NCBI RefSeq assembly: GCF_013823385.1
Contig: NZ_PNMA01000003.1
Location: 124,001 to 188,000, forward strand
Length of the DNA: 64,000 nucleotides
Direction: 5' to 3'
DNA from: Hyphomonas sp.
Lineage (GTDB): Bacteria > Pseudomonadota > Alphaproteobacteria > Caulobacterales > Hyphomonadaceae
Of this stretch, positions 32,998-42,155 are shown in pieces. Both the position numbers and the translations under genes were made by a program. The stretch's first letter is position 1, and each line of letters opens with the position of its first letter. The notes beneath the pieces were generated by a model. It did no database searches, was not told the origin of the DNA, and worked only from the letters and a program-made list of their open reading frames with translations.

Positions 32998-33079
32998 GCA
33001 AGCAGGTTAGGCGGCGCGGCCCGGACGCGGAACCCCTAAACGGACCCTGGTGCCCGCAAGAACGAGCAAGCAGGCGCCT

Positions 33080-33652
33080 TCACTCCCTGGGCAGGGACCA
33101 TTCGCCTTCGCCGAGATGACGTTGCATCATCACGGTGTCTTCCCACTGGCCGAATTTCAGGCCGACAGCTTTCAGTGTGCCGACATTGCTGAATCCCAGG
33201 CTGCGGTGAAGCGCCATGCAGGCTTCGTTGCGGCTGGTGCCCATCACCGCCAGCATCTGCCGCCAGGGCCCGGCTTCACACCGCGTGATGAGCTGAGAAA
33301 GCAACGCGCTGCCAACGCCGCGCCCCCCAAAGAGATCACTGACATAGATGGAATCCTCGACCGTGTATTTGTAGGCAGACCGGCTGCGATAGGGCGAGGC
33401 GTAGGCGAAGCCGATGACCTGGCCATCAGCTTCCGCCACCAGGAAGGGCAGATCAGCGGCAAGCACATTTGCCCGCCGCAGCTTCATTTCCGGTAGGGAG
33501 GGGGGCACTTCCTCGAAGGTGGCCGAGCTTGTCAGCACATAATGCGCATAGATGGCCCGGATAGCCTCCATATCGGCATCATCGGCGTCGCGGATTCGGA
33601 AGGCGGCATCGGGCCAGCCTGTCGGGGTTTCGGATTTCAGCGCGTATCCCAT
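33080..33652 (-). CDS. PAT/bar-type GNAT N-acetyltransferase
   Basis: The protein is 190 aa from the ATG at 33652 (GGAG 7 nt upstream); the frame reaches a TTG at 33685. It has the phosphinothricin acetyltransferase pattern: AIRAIYAHYVLTSSATFEE, YASPYRSRSAYKYTVEDSIYV, GRGVGSALLSQLI for acetyl-CoA and SLGFSNVGTLKAVGLKFG near the end. Known members acetylate phosphinothricin or methionine sulfoximine and related amino acids. It is a single gene downstream of the SDR unit, with its promoter in the 250-bp gap at 33653-33901. Confidence 0.9.
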   Translation of the reverse strand: MGYALKSETPTGWPDAAFRIRDADDADMEAIRAIYAHYVLTSSATFEEVPPSLPEMKLRRANVLAADLPFLVAEADGQVIGFAYASPYRSRSAYKYTVEDSIYVSDLFGGRGVGSALLSQLITRCEAGPWRQMLAVMGTSRNEACMALHRSLGFSNVGTLKAVGLKFGQWEDTVMMQRHLGEGEWSLPRE

Positions 33653-33852
33653 GGGCACTCCAGTTGGGGTGTTCAGTTTCCCCAAGGAGACACTCGACTG
33701 TGGCTCTGAAACAACACCCGAATGCGCCGGGAGGGAGAAGACTGCGCGCTATCCTGCTTTTTGAGCAGAGATTTGCGCAAGAATGCGAATTCCGGGCACG
33801 GATGCGGAAATCCGAAAAATTTCATGTGTAAGTAATTTAAACAACGCTCCGG

Positions 33853-33892
33853 CATCCGGCGCGCCGGCGAGCAGCTGCCCGCGCGCCGGATG
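33853..33892 (-). terminator. GC-rich hairpin after the SDR gene
   Basis: CATCCGGCGCG and CGCGCCGGATG form an 11-bp perfect inverted repeat with an 18-nt spacer, 10 bp beyond the SDR stop. No T run follows closely, so terminator function is likely but not certain. The rest of the gap to 33653 shows no gene. Confidence 0.45.
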
Positions 33893-33901
33893 TCTGAGCG
33901 C

Positions 33902-34693
33902 TCAGATCGTGGGGATGGTGCCGCCATCGATCACATACTCTGCGCCGTGGATGGCTGAAGCGCGATCAGAAGCGAGGAAAACCATCAGGTCGGCCACCTC
34001 TTCCGGAAGGGCGGGACGGCCAATCGGAATACCGCCCAGCGCGTCAAGAATGGATTGCCGCGCGGCCTCCTCGCTGCTGCCACTGCTCTGCGCAATGCGC
34101 TTCACCATTGCTTCGGCGGCACTGGTATAGATCCAGCCGGGCGAGACCACATTTACCCTTACGCCCTTGGGGCCAACCTCTTTCGACAGGGCCTTGCTGT
34201 AGGCCACCAGCGCGGCCTTCGCGGCGGCATAGGCTGTGGTGGACTCATACAGCGGCAGGCGCGACTGGATCGAAGCGGTATGAATGATCGCGCCTTTTCC
34301 GCGAGCGATCATCTGCGGAACGAGTAGCCGGTCCAGCCGCACGGCGGACATTAGATTGAGATCAAGCTCTGCCTGCCAGACATCGTCTCCGCTCGCTGCG
34401 AAACCGCCGCCAGGCGCGCTGGATCCTCCCAGCACATGAACCAGAATATCGACCCCGCCCATGCGTTCCAATGCGGCATTGGCCAGCGTTTCGGCGCCCG
34501 CCGCCGTGCTGAGGTCTGCGCGAACGAAGGCCGCTTCCGGCATTGTTTCCGGCGGCGTGGACCGGGCCGCTGTCAGAAGCTCGGCGCCGGCGGCGGCCAG
34601 CTTCTGGAACACGGCATGGCCTGCGCCCTGTGTGCCACCGGTAATCACCACGCGCTTGCCCGAAAATTCAGGTTCGGAAGGCGCCGTCATCAC
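33902..34693 (-). CDS. Short-chain dehydrogenase/reductase
   Basis: The protein is 263 aa. The cofactor motif TGGTQGAG is at residues 18-25, and the catalytic triad is Ser141 (HTASIQSR), Tyr155 and Lys159 (AYAAAKAAL). PGWIYTSAA and the terminal YVIDGGTIPTI are typical of classical SDRs. No acidic residue follows the second strand (LLTAARST), and the Arg there favours NADP(H). The gene overlaps the upstream NTF2-like gene by 4 bp. The pair is divergent from an HxlR regulator and a quinone-reductase-like gene, suggesting a small redox or detoxification unit. Confidence 0.9.
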   Translation of the reverse strand: MMTAPSEPEFSGKRVVITGGTQGAGHAVFQKLAAAGAELLTAARSTPPETMPEAAFVRADLSTAAGAETLANAALERMGGVDILVHVLGGSSAPGGGFAASGDDVWQAELDLNLMSAVRLDRLLVPQMIARGKGAIIHTASIQSRLPLYESTTAYAAAKAALVAYSKALSKEVGPKGVRVNVVSPGWIYTSAAEAMVKRIAQSSGSSEEAARQSILDALGGIPIGRPALPEEVADLMVFLASDRASAIHGAEYVIDGGTIPTI

Positions 34694-35022
34694 ACGATCT
34701 CCAGATGGGAGATTTCTTCGCCGGCAAGCTGGAAGCGGAAAGTGAGGGGCACGGGGCTGCCCGGAAAGTCGCCCGCGACATTGGCCACCACGATATGGCG
34801 GTCATCTTCCTGCGTTGCGGAAACGGGTGTGGAGATGGCTTTGACACCGACCGTTGCTTCCGTGATCCAGGCACGCAGCTCGTCCGTGCCCGTGCGGGTC
34901 TGGCGTTCGTCCACGACGACGGCATCGGCGGCAAACGGGGCGAGCATGCCTTCCACATCGAAGCTGGGATTGGCGGCGAAGTAACGTGCAATCGGGGCGG
35001 GCAGGGGCGGGCTGAATGACAT
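34690..35022 (-). CDS. SnoaL/NTF2-like protein
   Basis: The protein is 110 aa with the cone-shaped NTF2 pattern: an N-terminal helix ending IARYFAANPSFDVEGMLAPFAADAVVVDE, then strands with GTDELRAWITEAT and the LTFRFQLAGEEISHLEI end. It probably folds as a small isomerase, lyase or ligand binder. It shares an ATGA overlap with the SDR gene. No catalytic residues can be assigned with confidence. Its promoter region is shared with the HxlR gene. Confidence 0.8.
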   Translation of the reverse strand: MSFSPPLPAPIARYFAANPSFDVEGMLAPFAADAVVVDERQTRTGTDELRAWITEATVGVKAISTPVSATQEDDRHIVVANVAGDFPGSPVPLTFRFQLAGEEISHLEIV

Positions 35023-35107
35023 GGAATGCTTCCTTTCGGGCGCGCGGCGTTATTGCCTTTCCACGTCAGATGCGCCTAGGCTGTCAAAACGACAAGAACC
35101 AACTAAA

Positions 35108-35124
35108 AAGTAAGGTACTCACTT
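35108..35124. promoter_or_regulatory. Inverted repeat overlapping the HxlR ribosome site
   Basis: AAGTAAG-GTA-CTCACTT is a 7-bp inverted repeat with one mismatch. It ends directly at the ATG of the HxlR gene and covers its ribosome site, a good candidate for autoregulation and for control of the divergent NTF2-SDR unit. Confidence 0.45.
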
Positions 35125-35490
35125 ATGGGTAAGCGACCTGAGTATACGGCTCCTCTGGCAGCCGAAGGCGTGCAGAATGCGCTGCGGATCCTTGAAGGGC
35201 GCTGGAAGCTCATCATTCTGTTCCAGCTTTTCGGCGGCAAGGTGATGCGCTTTTCGGACCTTGAGCGCGCCATCCCCGGCATCTCGCAGAAAATGCTGAT
35301 CCAGCAGCTGCGCCAGATGGAGAAGGATGGCGTGGTCGCGCGTATCGTGCACCATGAAGTTCCTCCGCGTGTCGAATACCATCTTACAGATTGGGGCCAG
35401 TCTCTTTGCCCCGCTCTGGATGCGCTGCTTCTTTGGGCAGAGAGTGCGCCGGCTGAAATCCGGCAGGTGCTGCTCGGCGCGACCGGCTAG
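35125..35490 (+). CDS. HxlR family transcriptional regulator
   Basis: The protein is 121 aa, a single winged-helix domain. ALRILEGRWKLIILFQLFGGKVMRFSDLERA and ISQKMLIQQLRQMEKDGVVAR are the family blocks, and VEYHLTDWGQSL is the wing end. HxlR proteins are dimeric repressors or activators sensing aldehydes, quinones or redox state. It is divergent from the NTF2-SDR pair and precedes an oxidoreductase gene, both plausible targets. Confidence 0.9.
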   Translation: MGKRPEYTAPLAAEGVQNALRILEGRWKLIILFQLFGGKVMRFSDLERAIPGISQKMLIQQLRQMEKDGVVARIVHHEVPPRVEYHLTDWGQSLCPALDALLLWAESAPAEIRQVLLGATG

Positions 35491-35570
35491 CCGGCCCCGG
35501 CGGCATTGATTGACACGCCTGACGGCTGACCCCTCTTGTGGGGCCGGCAGAGTATTGTATCGGAGCGAAT

Positions 35571-36623
35571 ATGGCAGACAGGATGAACCCACACTGGGTG
35601 CTTGCGCGGATGCCGCCGGAAGGCTGGCCAGTGGATGCCGATTTCGCCTGGCGAGAAGCGCCTGCTCCCTCGCCAGGGCCGGGCCAGATGCTCACGCGCA
35701 CGATTTATCTCTCGCTCGATCCCTATCAGTGGGGCCGCCGCCGACGGGGCGTCGAAGCCCCGGGCGAAGTTTGCCATGGGCGCACGGTGTCTCAGGTCGT
35801 GGAAAGCCGACTTCAGGGTTTTGTGCCCGGGGACTTCCTCTTCAACACAAATGGCTGGCAGACCTACGGCCTCACCGGTGAGGGCATCTCAACCTTCGGC
35901 TATATGTTCCCCCGCAAACTTGATCCTTCCCTGGCGCCGATTTCATCCGCTGTCGGAGTTATGGGCATGCTCGGGCTCACCGCCTATGCCGGGCTCTATG
36001 TGCAGTGCGCGCCCAGGGCGGGGGAAACCGTGGTCATCTCTGCTGCGTCCGGTGGCGTGGGGCAGGTCGCCGGACAACTCGCAAAGCTGCGCGGCTGCAG
36101 GGTGGTGGGGATCGCAGGCCGCGCCGAAAAATGCGCCTATGTAAAGGAGGCGCTCGGCTTTGATGAATGCGTCTCTCATCTTGATCCGGGTTTTGCAGAT
36201 CGCCTGCGGACCGCCTGTCCGGAGGGTGTGGACGTTTACTTCGAAAATGTCGGCGGGCGCGTGTTTGAAACTGTGCTCGGGCTTTTCAACAGCGGCGCGC
36301 GCATTACGCTTTGCGGCCTTGCTTCCCAATATGGCGCCATGGGGGAAGACATCGTCCAGTCATGGAAGGCGGCCGGTGATAAAACATTCAGTGAGCGGAA
36401 TATGAAAGTGTATCCGCTGTTCGTGGGGGACTATGTTGCCAGCCACCAGGACCAGTTTCTGGCGGAAATGGCCGGTTGGTTGCAGGATGGTCGCATCCGT
36501 TACCGCGAAGATATCCACGAGGGCCTCGAAACTGCCCCGCGCGCTTTCCAATCCATGCTGTCGGGCGGAACCTTCGGCAAAACCCTGGTGCAGGTATCAC
36601 CGGACCCCACGCGGCAGGCGTGA
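35571..36623 (+). CDS. NADP-dependent MDR oxidoreductase (PTGR/CurA-like, zinc-free)
   Basis: The protein is 350 aa from the ATG at 35571 with GGAGCGAAT just upstream; an in-frame ATG at 35538 lacks a ribosome site. LSLDPYQWGRRR is the equivalent of the leukotriene B4 dehydrogenase start. ISAASGGVGQVAGQLAKLRGC is the NADP loop, and VYFENVGGRVFETVLGLF and RYREDIHEGLETAPRAF follow the CurA/YncB pattern. Such enzymes reduce alpha,beta-unsaturated ketones or aldehydes. It is downstream of the HxlR gene in the same direction. Confidence 0.9.
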   Translation: MADRMNPHWVLARMPPEGWPVDADFAWREAPAPSPGPGQMLTRTIYLSLDPYQWGRRRRGVEAPGEVCHGRTVSQVVESRLQGFVPGDFLFNTNGWQTYGLTGEGISTFGYMFPRKLDPSLAPISSAVGVMGMLGLTAYAGLYVQCAPRAGETVVISAASGGVGQVAGQLAKLRGCRVVGIAGRAEKCAYVKEALGFDECVSHLDPGFADRLRTACPEGVDVYFENVGGRVFETVLGLFNSGARITLCGLASQYGAMGEDIVQSWKAAGDKTFSERNMKVYPLFVGDYVASHQDQFLAEMAGWLQDGRIRYREDIHEGLETAPRAFQSMLSGGTFGKTLVQVSPDPTRQA

Positions 36624-36634
36624 TCCTGATTGGC

Positions 36635-36668
36635 AGAAAAGAAAACGGGCCGTGCAAGGCACGGCCCG
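36635..36668 (-). terminator. Terminator of the TonB receptor gene
   Basis: A 10-bp stem CGGGCCGTGC/GCACGGCCCG with a 3-nt loop is followed on the minus strand by TTTTCTTTTCT. It lies between convergent genes and serves the minus-strand receptor best. Confidence 0.8.
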
Positions 36669-36690
36669 CGAAGTATAAGCGCCGGGAGAC

Positions 36691-38922
36691 TTAGAAGCGC
36701 AGGCCCGCCTCCAGAGCGATGGTCCGCGGCGGTTCGACGTAGAAAATGGCGCGGGGCACGCTGGTGATCGGTGCGGGCAGGTTAAAGGCGCTGCCAGTGG
36801 TGATCTCGTCCGTCAGGTTTTTGCCGACGAGGGCCACATGCCAGCGATCGTCCTGGGGCGCGACCTGAAGGCGAAGGTCCACCTTCGCAAAGCCTTTCTG
36901 GAGGCCAAAGGTGGGGCTCTGATTATCGGAGTCGAAATATTCGGAGCGGCCGGTAACCGCCAGAATGCTGTCGAACACCAGATCGTTCCAGAGGTTCTGA
37001 GTATAGTTCAGCTGCACATTCCCGCTGAAATCGGAAATGTAGGGCAGGGGCCTGCCGCCAATATTGTTCTGCGCAACGCTTGTGGGATCGGCGGGGTTAC
37101 ACTCCGTCAAGGGCTGGCTGGCAAGGCAGGCGGCGCCGGGATAATCCTCGTATTTCGCGTCTTGATAGGCTGCCGAAGCATTGATGCTGAACTGGTCGGA
37201 AATGATCCAGGCAAGCGAGGCCTCTACACCGGTGGATTTCGCGCTGGCGGCGTTTCCTGTGATGTAGGTGGAAAGGTTTGGATCGTACACAGATGTCTGG
37301 AGATCCTTGAAGCTTGTCTCATAGACCGCGCCGTTCAGCACAAGCGCCCCATTCAGAAGCGTTGATTTGACGCCTGCCTCGAAGCTCTCGGACTTCTCCG
37401 GATCGTAGGTGAACGTCGCGTCGACCGTGCCATAGGTGTTGCCCACGAAACCGCCGGATTTCGAGCCCCGGCCATAGGTGACGTATGCCATCGCGTTGGG
37501 ATGAACATCCCATTGCAGGGTGATCGAGGGGTCCACGCCGTCTTCGCTGATGCTGCCATCGGCCTTGGTCAGCGGGCGCAGCGGATAGGGGCCGTAGACG
37601 AGTTCACCATCAAAACCCGCACGCTTGTCCGTATTGGTGTAGCGCAGGCTTCCGATGGCGCGAAGTGTGTCTGACAAGTGGTACGTGCCCTGACCAAACA
37701 GGGAGTAGGATTTGCTGAACTGCGAGAAGTCAGTCCGGCCGAGGCCTTCATAGTTGAACGCCGCGATATTGAAGCCTCCGAGCTGTGTCAGCAGATAGCG
37801 GGAAGAGTCGTAGTAGCCGCCAACGATATATTCGAACTTGCGGCCTGTGGGCGAGAGCAGGCGCAACTCCTGCGACACCTGGCGGAAATGCTCAGGATAG
37901 CTGTTGTAGACGCTGTTTGGAACGATCGTGCCGTTCGGGGCCTGCTGATCGAAATAGTTGTTGATGTCGGCGCGGAACCAGGAATAGCCGGTCACAGACG
38001 TAAGCGTGTATTCGCCAAGGTTCCAGTTGCCGGTGCCGGACACGAGCCAGGATGTGGCCTCGGTGCCCTCTTCGCCGACAACGCTGTCGACGCTGTAGCG
38101 TGTGAGGTCGGGATTCTGGGGGATATCCAGGCGGCCGGCGACGTTCATGCCACCGATCCGGCGGTTGTCGCCGAACTCCGCTTTGACAGTGTAATCGAAA
38201 TCACCTTCGCCTTCATAGCGCAGTGTGGCGCGCGCCAGAAACTGTTCTACCTGTGGCTCCTTCTGGCCGCCTTTTCCGAGATTGCTGATCCAGCCATCCT
38301 GATCGAGATGCTTGACAGCCAGCCTGCCGGAAATCCGATCCGTGATCGGACCAGAGACATGCCCGGAGAGTTCGTATCCCTCAAGGTCGAAATTATAGAC
38401 AGCTTTGACAGCGCCCTCGAACGTATCGGTGGGGCCGGCGGAAACGATGCTGACAGCGCCTGCAGCAGTGTTCTTGCCGAACAGCGCGCCCTGCGGGCCG
38501 CGGAGAACCTCGACGCGTTCCAGATCGAAGAACGGACCTTGGGTCTGCCTTGATTTCCCGGCATAAACGCCATCGATATAGAGGCTGACTGCCTGATCAA
38601 ACGAGAAGTTCGCGGCCGGAGAACCGAAGCCGCGGATATACACCACATTGTTGCCGGCCGTGAGCTGGACCGCGACGTTCGGCACGTATCGGGTCATGTC
38701 CTGAAAGTCGTTGACCTGAAGCGCCGCAAGCGCTTCGCCCGACATGACCTCCATCGAAATTGGGACATCCTGCAGGCTTTCTTCGCGCTTCTGCGCCGTC
38801 ACGGTAACGGTGGCGAGCTTGCGTGTTTCCTCTCCGCTGTCAGCTGCTTCCTGCGCAGTGGAAACGCCCGATAGTGCCGATAAGGCAACCGCCATGGCGA
38901 GTGTAGATATACCCGATTTCAT
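36691..38922 (-). CDS. TonB-dependent outer membrane receptor
   Basis: The protein is 743 aa. A signal peptide (MKSGISTLAMAVALSALSGVSTA) is followed by a TonB-box-like stretch ATVTVTAQKREESLQDVPIS, a plug domain to about residue 165 (VLRGPQGALFGKNTAAGAVSI) and a 22-strand barrel ending in Phe. It belongs to the large class found in Sphingomonadales and Caulobacterales that imports plant or aromatic compounds and glycans. No STN domain, sigma or anti-sigma gene is attached. Its promoter carries the 17-bp motif shared with three other promoters of the catabolic cluster, so it probably imports that cluster's substrate. Confidence 0.93.
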   Translation of the reverse strand: MKSGISTLAMAVALSALSGVSTAQEAADSGEETRKLATVTVTAQKREESLQDVPISMEVMSGEALAALQVNDFQDMTRYVPNVAVQLTAGNNVVYIRGFGSPAANFSFDQAVSLYIDGVYAGKSRQTQGPFFDLERVEVLRGPQGALFGKNTAAGAVSIVSAGPTDTFEGAVKAVYNFDLEGYELSGHVSGPITDRISGRLAVKHLDQDGWISNLGKGGQKEPQVEQFLARATLRYEGEGDFDYTVKAEFGDNRRIGGMNVAGRLDIPQNPDLTRYSVDSVVGEEGTEATSWLVSGTGNWNLGEYTLTSVTGYSWFRADINNYFDQQAPNGTIVPNSVYNSYPEHFRQVSQELRLLSPTGRKFEYIVGGYYDSSRYLLTQLGGFNIAAFNYEGLGRTDFSQFSKSYSLFGQGTYHLSDTLRAIGSLRYTNTDKRAGFDGELVYGPYPLRPLTKADGSISEDGVDPSITLQWDVHPNAMAYVTYGRGSKSGGFVGNTYGTVDATFTYDPEKSESFEAGVKSTLLNGALVLNGAVYETSFKDLQTSVYDPNLSTYITGNAASAKSTGVEASLAWIISDQFSINASAAYQDAKYEDYPGAACLASQPLTECNPADPTSVAQNNIGGRPLPYISDFSGNVQLNYTQNLWNDLVFDSILAVTGRSEYFDSDNQSPTFGLQKGFAKVDLRLQVAPQDDRWHVALVGKNLTDEITTGSAFNLPAPITSVPRAIFYVEPPRTIALEAGLRF

Positions 38923-38970
38923 TTGTTCCTCCCTGTGAGCCGGTATCGATCCGTCCGGCTTTATAATAGT

Positions 38971-38987
38971 TAGTTAGCTAATGGATA
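38971..38987. promoter_or_regulatory. Shared cluster motif, copy A (TonB receptor promoter)
   Basis: TAGTTAGCTAATGGATA lies 48 bp upstream of the TonB receptor start and contains the palindrome TTAGCTAA. It resembles copies at 47503, 48735 and 52131. Confidence 0.4.
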
Positions 38988-39085
38988 TTCGTCAGCTCGG
39001 CAAGGACAGACTTGTGTGACGTATCCGGATGAATTGCGGTTCAGTCTGGTATTTGGATAGGGCGGCTGAGTGGACGGGGATTAAG

Positions 39086-40735
39086 CTAACTCTGTTCTCT
39101 ACTTTCCGGCGTCCGGACGAATGTCACGCCGCCGAATTTGTCTCTCAGCTTCTTCTTGTCGATCTTTCCGGTAGGGCCGGTGGGCATCTCTTCGATGAAC
39201 TCCACCCGGTCCGGCAACCACCAGGTGGCAATTCTTCCCTCCAGAAATGCGAGCATCTCGGCGGCGGTAGCTGTGGCGCCCTTTCGAAGCTTCACCAAAA
39301 GCAGGGGACGCTCATCCCATTTGGGATGGGGAATGCCGATCACCGCGCAGAGTTCTGCCGCCGGATGGCTCGTTGCGATGTTCTCGACATCGACCGAACT
39401 GATCCATTCGCCCCCGGATTTGATGACATCCTTGGCGCGGTCGGTGATCTGCATATAGCCATCGCCATCCAGCCTGGCGATGTCGCCTGTATCGAAATAC
39501 CCTTCAGAATCCAGAGCATTAGTTGGCTCTCCAAAGTATTGGGAGGCAATCGTTGGGCCGCGGATCAGCAGGCGGCCGGGGGTGTGCCCGTCATGCGGGA
39601 GGGCCCCGCCGCCATCATCCACGAGCTTCAGGTCGATCCCCGCCAATGGACGGCCCTGTTTCAGTTTCCAGCCAATTTTCTCTCCGTCCGTGAGCGTATT
39701 GATACGGCGGTTCGGTATGGACACTGTGGCCAGTGGCGAGGTCTCTGTCATGCCCCAGCCCTGGATCACGTCGACGCCGTGCCGGTCGCGGAACTCGCGA
39801 ATGATGGTTTCAGGGCAAGCCGAACCGCCCACGGTAACCCGTTGAAGAGTGGAGAAGGAAGCGCCGGTCTCACGCATATATGTCAGCAGCATCTGCCAGA
39901 TTGTCGGCACTCCCGCCGAATAGGTGACGCCTTCTGCTTCCATAAGTTCGTGGAGGGAGGCGCCGTCGAGCCGCTGTCCGGGCAAAACAAGACCCGCGCC
40001 AACCATCGGGGCAGCATAGACCACGCCCCAGGCATTGGCATGATACATCGGTACGGCCAGAAGCACCGTGTCGCGCGCCGAAAGGTTCAGGGCGTCAGGC
40101 CCCAGGACCATCAGCGCATGAAGGTAGTTGGAACGATGCGAATAAAGGACACCCTTCGGGTTTCCGGTGGTGCCCGACGTATAGCAAAGGCCCGCAGCCT
40201 GACGCTCCTCGAAGCGCCCCCATTCTGCCGTCTCCGCATGCGGAGCAATCCATGCCTCGTATCCCGTCACCTGAACCGTCCGGCTGGAGAAGGGTGCGGG
40301 CGTCTCCTCATCCAGCATGATGACGGCTTCGATGCTGGGGCAGGAAGGGAGGATTTCCTCCAGAATGGGTCGGCAGGCGCTGTCGGCGAGAATGATCCGG
40401 TCCTGCGCATGATTGACGAGATAGGCGATCTGCTCGTTGAGAAGGCGCGGGTTCAGCGTATGGCAAATGGCCCCTATGCCAATGATGCCATACCAGGCTT
40501 CGAAATGCTGATAGCCATTCCAGCCAAGCGTGCCGACTCGGTCATCCTTGGTGATACCGGCTGCGCGCAGCGCGTTAGAGACGCGGCTGGCCCGACGCAC
40601 AATCCCCGCGTAGTCGGTGCGGGTGATCTCGCCGCGTGCTGAACGGGATGTGATCGGTGTCTGGCCATGCCAGCGGGCGGCATGGGTGAGCAGCCGGTCC
40701 AGCGTAAGTTCTGCTTCCTGCATCAGGCCATGCAT
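39086..40735 (-). CDS. AMP-forming acyl-CoA synthetase
   Basis: The protein is 549 aa, an ANL-superfamily ligase. The P-loop is CYTSGTTGNPKGVLYSH and the acyl-pocket motif is GWGMTETSPLATV. The hinge YFDTGDIARLDGDGYMQITDR and C-terminal PTGPTGKIDKKKLR with the adenylation Lys are all present. It activates a carboxylic acid (medium or long chain, or aryl) to its CoA ester. It lies 24 bp after the class III CoA-transferase gene in one operon. A position before the receptor gene hints that the imported compound or its product is a carboxylic acid. Confidence 0.92.
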   Translation of the reverse strand: MHGLMQEAELTLDRLLTHAARWHGQTPITSRSARGEITRTDYAGIVRRASRVSNALRAAGITKDDRVGTLGWNGYQHFEAWYGIIGIGAICHTLNPRLLNEQIAYLVNHAQDRIILADSACRPILEEILPSCPSIEAVIMLDEETPAPFSSRTVQVTGYEAWIAPHAETAEWGRFEERQAAGLCYTSGTTGNPKGVLYSHRSNYLHALMVLGPDALNLSARDTVLLAVPMYHANAWGVVYAAPMVGAGLVLPGQRLDGASLHELMEAEGVTYSAGVPTIWQMLLTYMRETGASFSTLQRVTVGGSACPETIIREFRDRHGVDVIQGWGMTETSPLATVSIPNRRINTLTDGEKIGWKLKQGRPLAGIDLKLVDDGGGALPHDGHTPGRLLIRGPTIASQYFGEPTNALDSEGYFDTGDIARLDGDGYMQITDRAKDVIKSGGEWISSVDVENIATSHPAAELCAVIGIPHPKWDERPLLLVKLRKGATATAAEMLAFLEGRIATWWLPDRVEFIEEMPTGPTGKIDKKKLRDKFGGVTFVRTPESREQS

Positions 40736-40759
40736 GATTTTCCTCCTCCCGCGCTTGGC

Positions 40760-41968
40760 TCAGATGATGCCGCGTTGTTGCAGGGATGCCAGTTCACCCG
40801 CACTCAGCCCGAGATCTGCTCCGTAAACGGCCAAATTGTCCTGGCCCGGTAGCGCCGGCGCGGGGCGGCGCACGCTGCCGGGTGTGGCGGAGAGCTTCGG
40901 GAAGGCGTTCTGCATCGGCAGCTTTCCCCATCGGGGATGATCAATCTCGATCAGGGATTGGCGTGCCTTGAATTGAGGGTCTGCCAGCATATCGGCAGGG
41001 GTATACATTTTTCCCGCTGGAACGCCCGCTTCCGCCATCAGATGTTCCAGGGCGTCGGTCGTGAGTGTGCTGGTCCAGGCCGCCACAATCTCGTCGAGTT
41101 CCTTCTGGTGATTGCCGCGGGCGATGTGGGTGGCGTAGCGCGGGTCGTCTGCCAGATCGGACCGGCCCATCGCGCTGCAGAGGCGCCTGAAAACGGAATC
41201 CTGATTGGCGGCGATAAGATAAAACCCGTCCGCCGTGGGATATACATTGGAGGGCGCCACGCCAGGCAGGATGGAGCCGGAGCGTTCCCGCGTGAAATTG
41301 CCGATGGCGTAGTCAGGCACCAGGCTTTCCATTACGTGCAGAACCGCCTCATAGAGAGAGGAGTCCACAAGCTGCCCCTTGCCGGTGCGGTGACGCGCTT
41401 CCAGCGCGGCGAGGGCGCCGAGGCAGGCAAAGGTCGCGGCGAGACTGTCGCCGATGGACACCCCCATCCGGGCAGGCGGACGATCAGGATCGCCGACAAT
41501 CCGCCGCCAGCCCCCCATGGCTTCTCCGATGCCGCCAAAACCGGCTCTGCCGGCATAGGGGCCTGTTTGTCCGTAGCCGGATACACGCACGACGATGAGG
41601 CGAGGGTTCTCTGCCATCAGGTCTGCAGGGGAGAGCCCCCATTGCTCCAGCGTGCCTGGCCGGAAGTTCTCGATCAGGATGTCGGCGCCCGCGATGAGCT
41701 GGCGGGCGAGCCCCTGGCCTTCGTCGGTACGCAGATTGGCAGTGACAGAGCGCTTGTTGCGGCCAAGCACTTCCCAGAACAGGGGATAGCCGGGCTGTCC
41801 CCACTGGCGGAGTGCGTCGCCGGTCCCCGGAGGCTCAATCTTGATGACGTCGGCGCCGAAGTCGCCCAGAAGCTGGCCGCAGAAAGGGCCGGCGATCAGC
41901 TGGCCCATTTCAACAACGCGGACACCGTGCAGGGAACCGGGTTGCGGCGATCCGCTGGTGGCGTTCAT
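40760..41968 (-). CDS. CaiB/BaiF family (class III) CoA-transferase
   Basis: The protein is 402 aa from the ATG at 41968 with GGGAGGG upstream. VVEMGQLIAGPFCGQLLGDFGADVIKIEPP is the family opening, and NKRSVTANLRTDEGQGLARQLI follows. The Asp in VSIGDSLAATFACLGAL is the expected catalytic residue. It moves CoA between carboxylic acids. It heads an operon with the acyl-CoA ligase and is divergent from a GntR/FCD regulator, with two TTGTATaCAA-type sites in the shared promoter. Confidence 0.92.
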   Translation of the reverse strand: MNATSGSPQPGSLHGVRVVEMGQLIAGPFCGQLLGDFGADVIKIEPPGTGDALRQWGQPGYPLFWEVLGRNKRSVTANLRTDEGQGLARQLIAGADILIENFRPGTLEQWGLSPADLMAENPRLIVVRVSGYGQTGPYAGRAGFGGIGEAMGGWRRIVGDPDRPPARMGVSIGDSLAATFACLGALAALEARHRTGKGQLVDSSLYEAVLHVMESLVPDYAIGNFTRERSGSILPGVAPSNVYPTADGFYLIAANQDSVFRRLCSAMGRSDLADDPRYATHIARGNHQKELDEIVAAWTSTLTTDALEHLMAEAGVPAGKMYTPADMLADPQFKARQSLIEIDHPRWGKLPMQNAFPKLSATPGSVRRPAPALPGQDNLAVYGADLGLSAGELASLQQRGII

Positions 41969-41988
41969 TCGTCCCTCCCATGGGCATT

Positions 41989-42059
41989 TTGTATTCAATT
42001 GCATCCATAATGACAAATTAATTGACGTTTTCAAGCCATAAACAAATTTATTGTATACA
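41989..42059. promoter_or_regulatory. Divergent control region with two GntR-type sites and one GACAA-TTGAC site
   Basis: TTGTATACAA (42050-42059) is a perfect 10-bp palindrome and TTGTATTCAA (41989-41998) is a near copy 61 bp away. Between them GACAA-ATTAA-TTGAC (42012-42026) resembles the dyads at 45301 and 46722. GT-N4-AC cores are typical of FCD-type GntR regulators. Confidence 0.5.
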
Positions 42060-42155
42060 AAGTGGGGGGGGCGGCTGGCTTGTGGCCTGTTCAGGAAGGG
42101 AAATTCCCGGCAGGATACAGGCAGGTCCAGCGGTGGCGGCGGTGAGGAGCAGGCG

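Noticed and set aside
39029-40642. Long plus-strand open frame of 537 codons
   Set aside because: It is antisense to the acyl-CoA ligase, whose motifs are complete.
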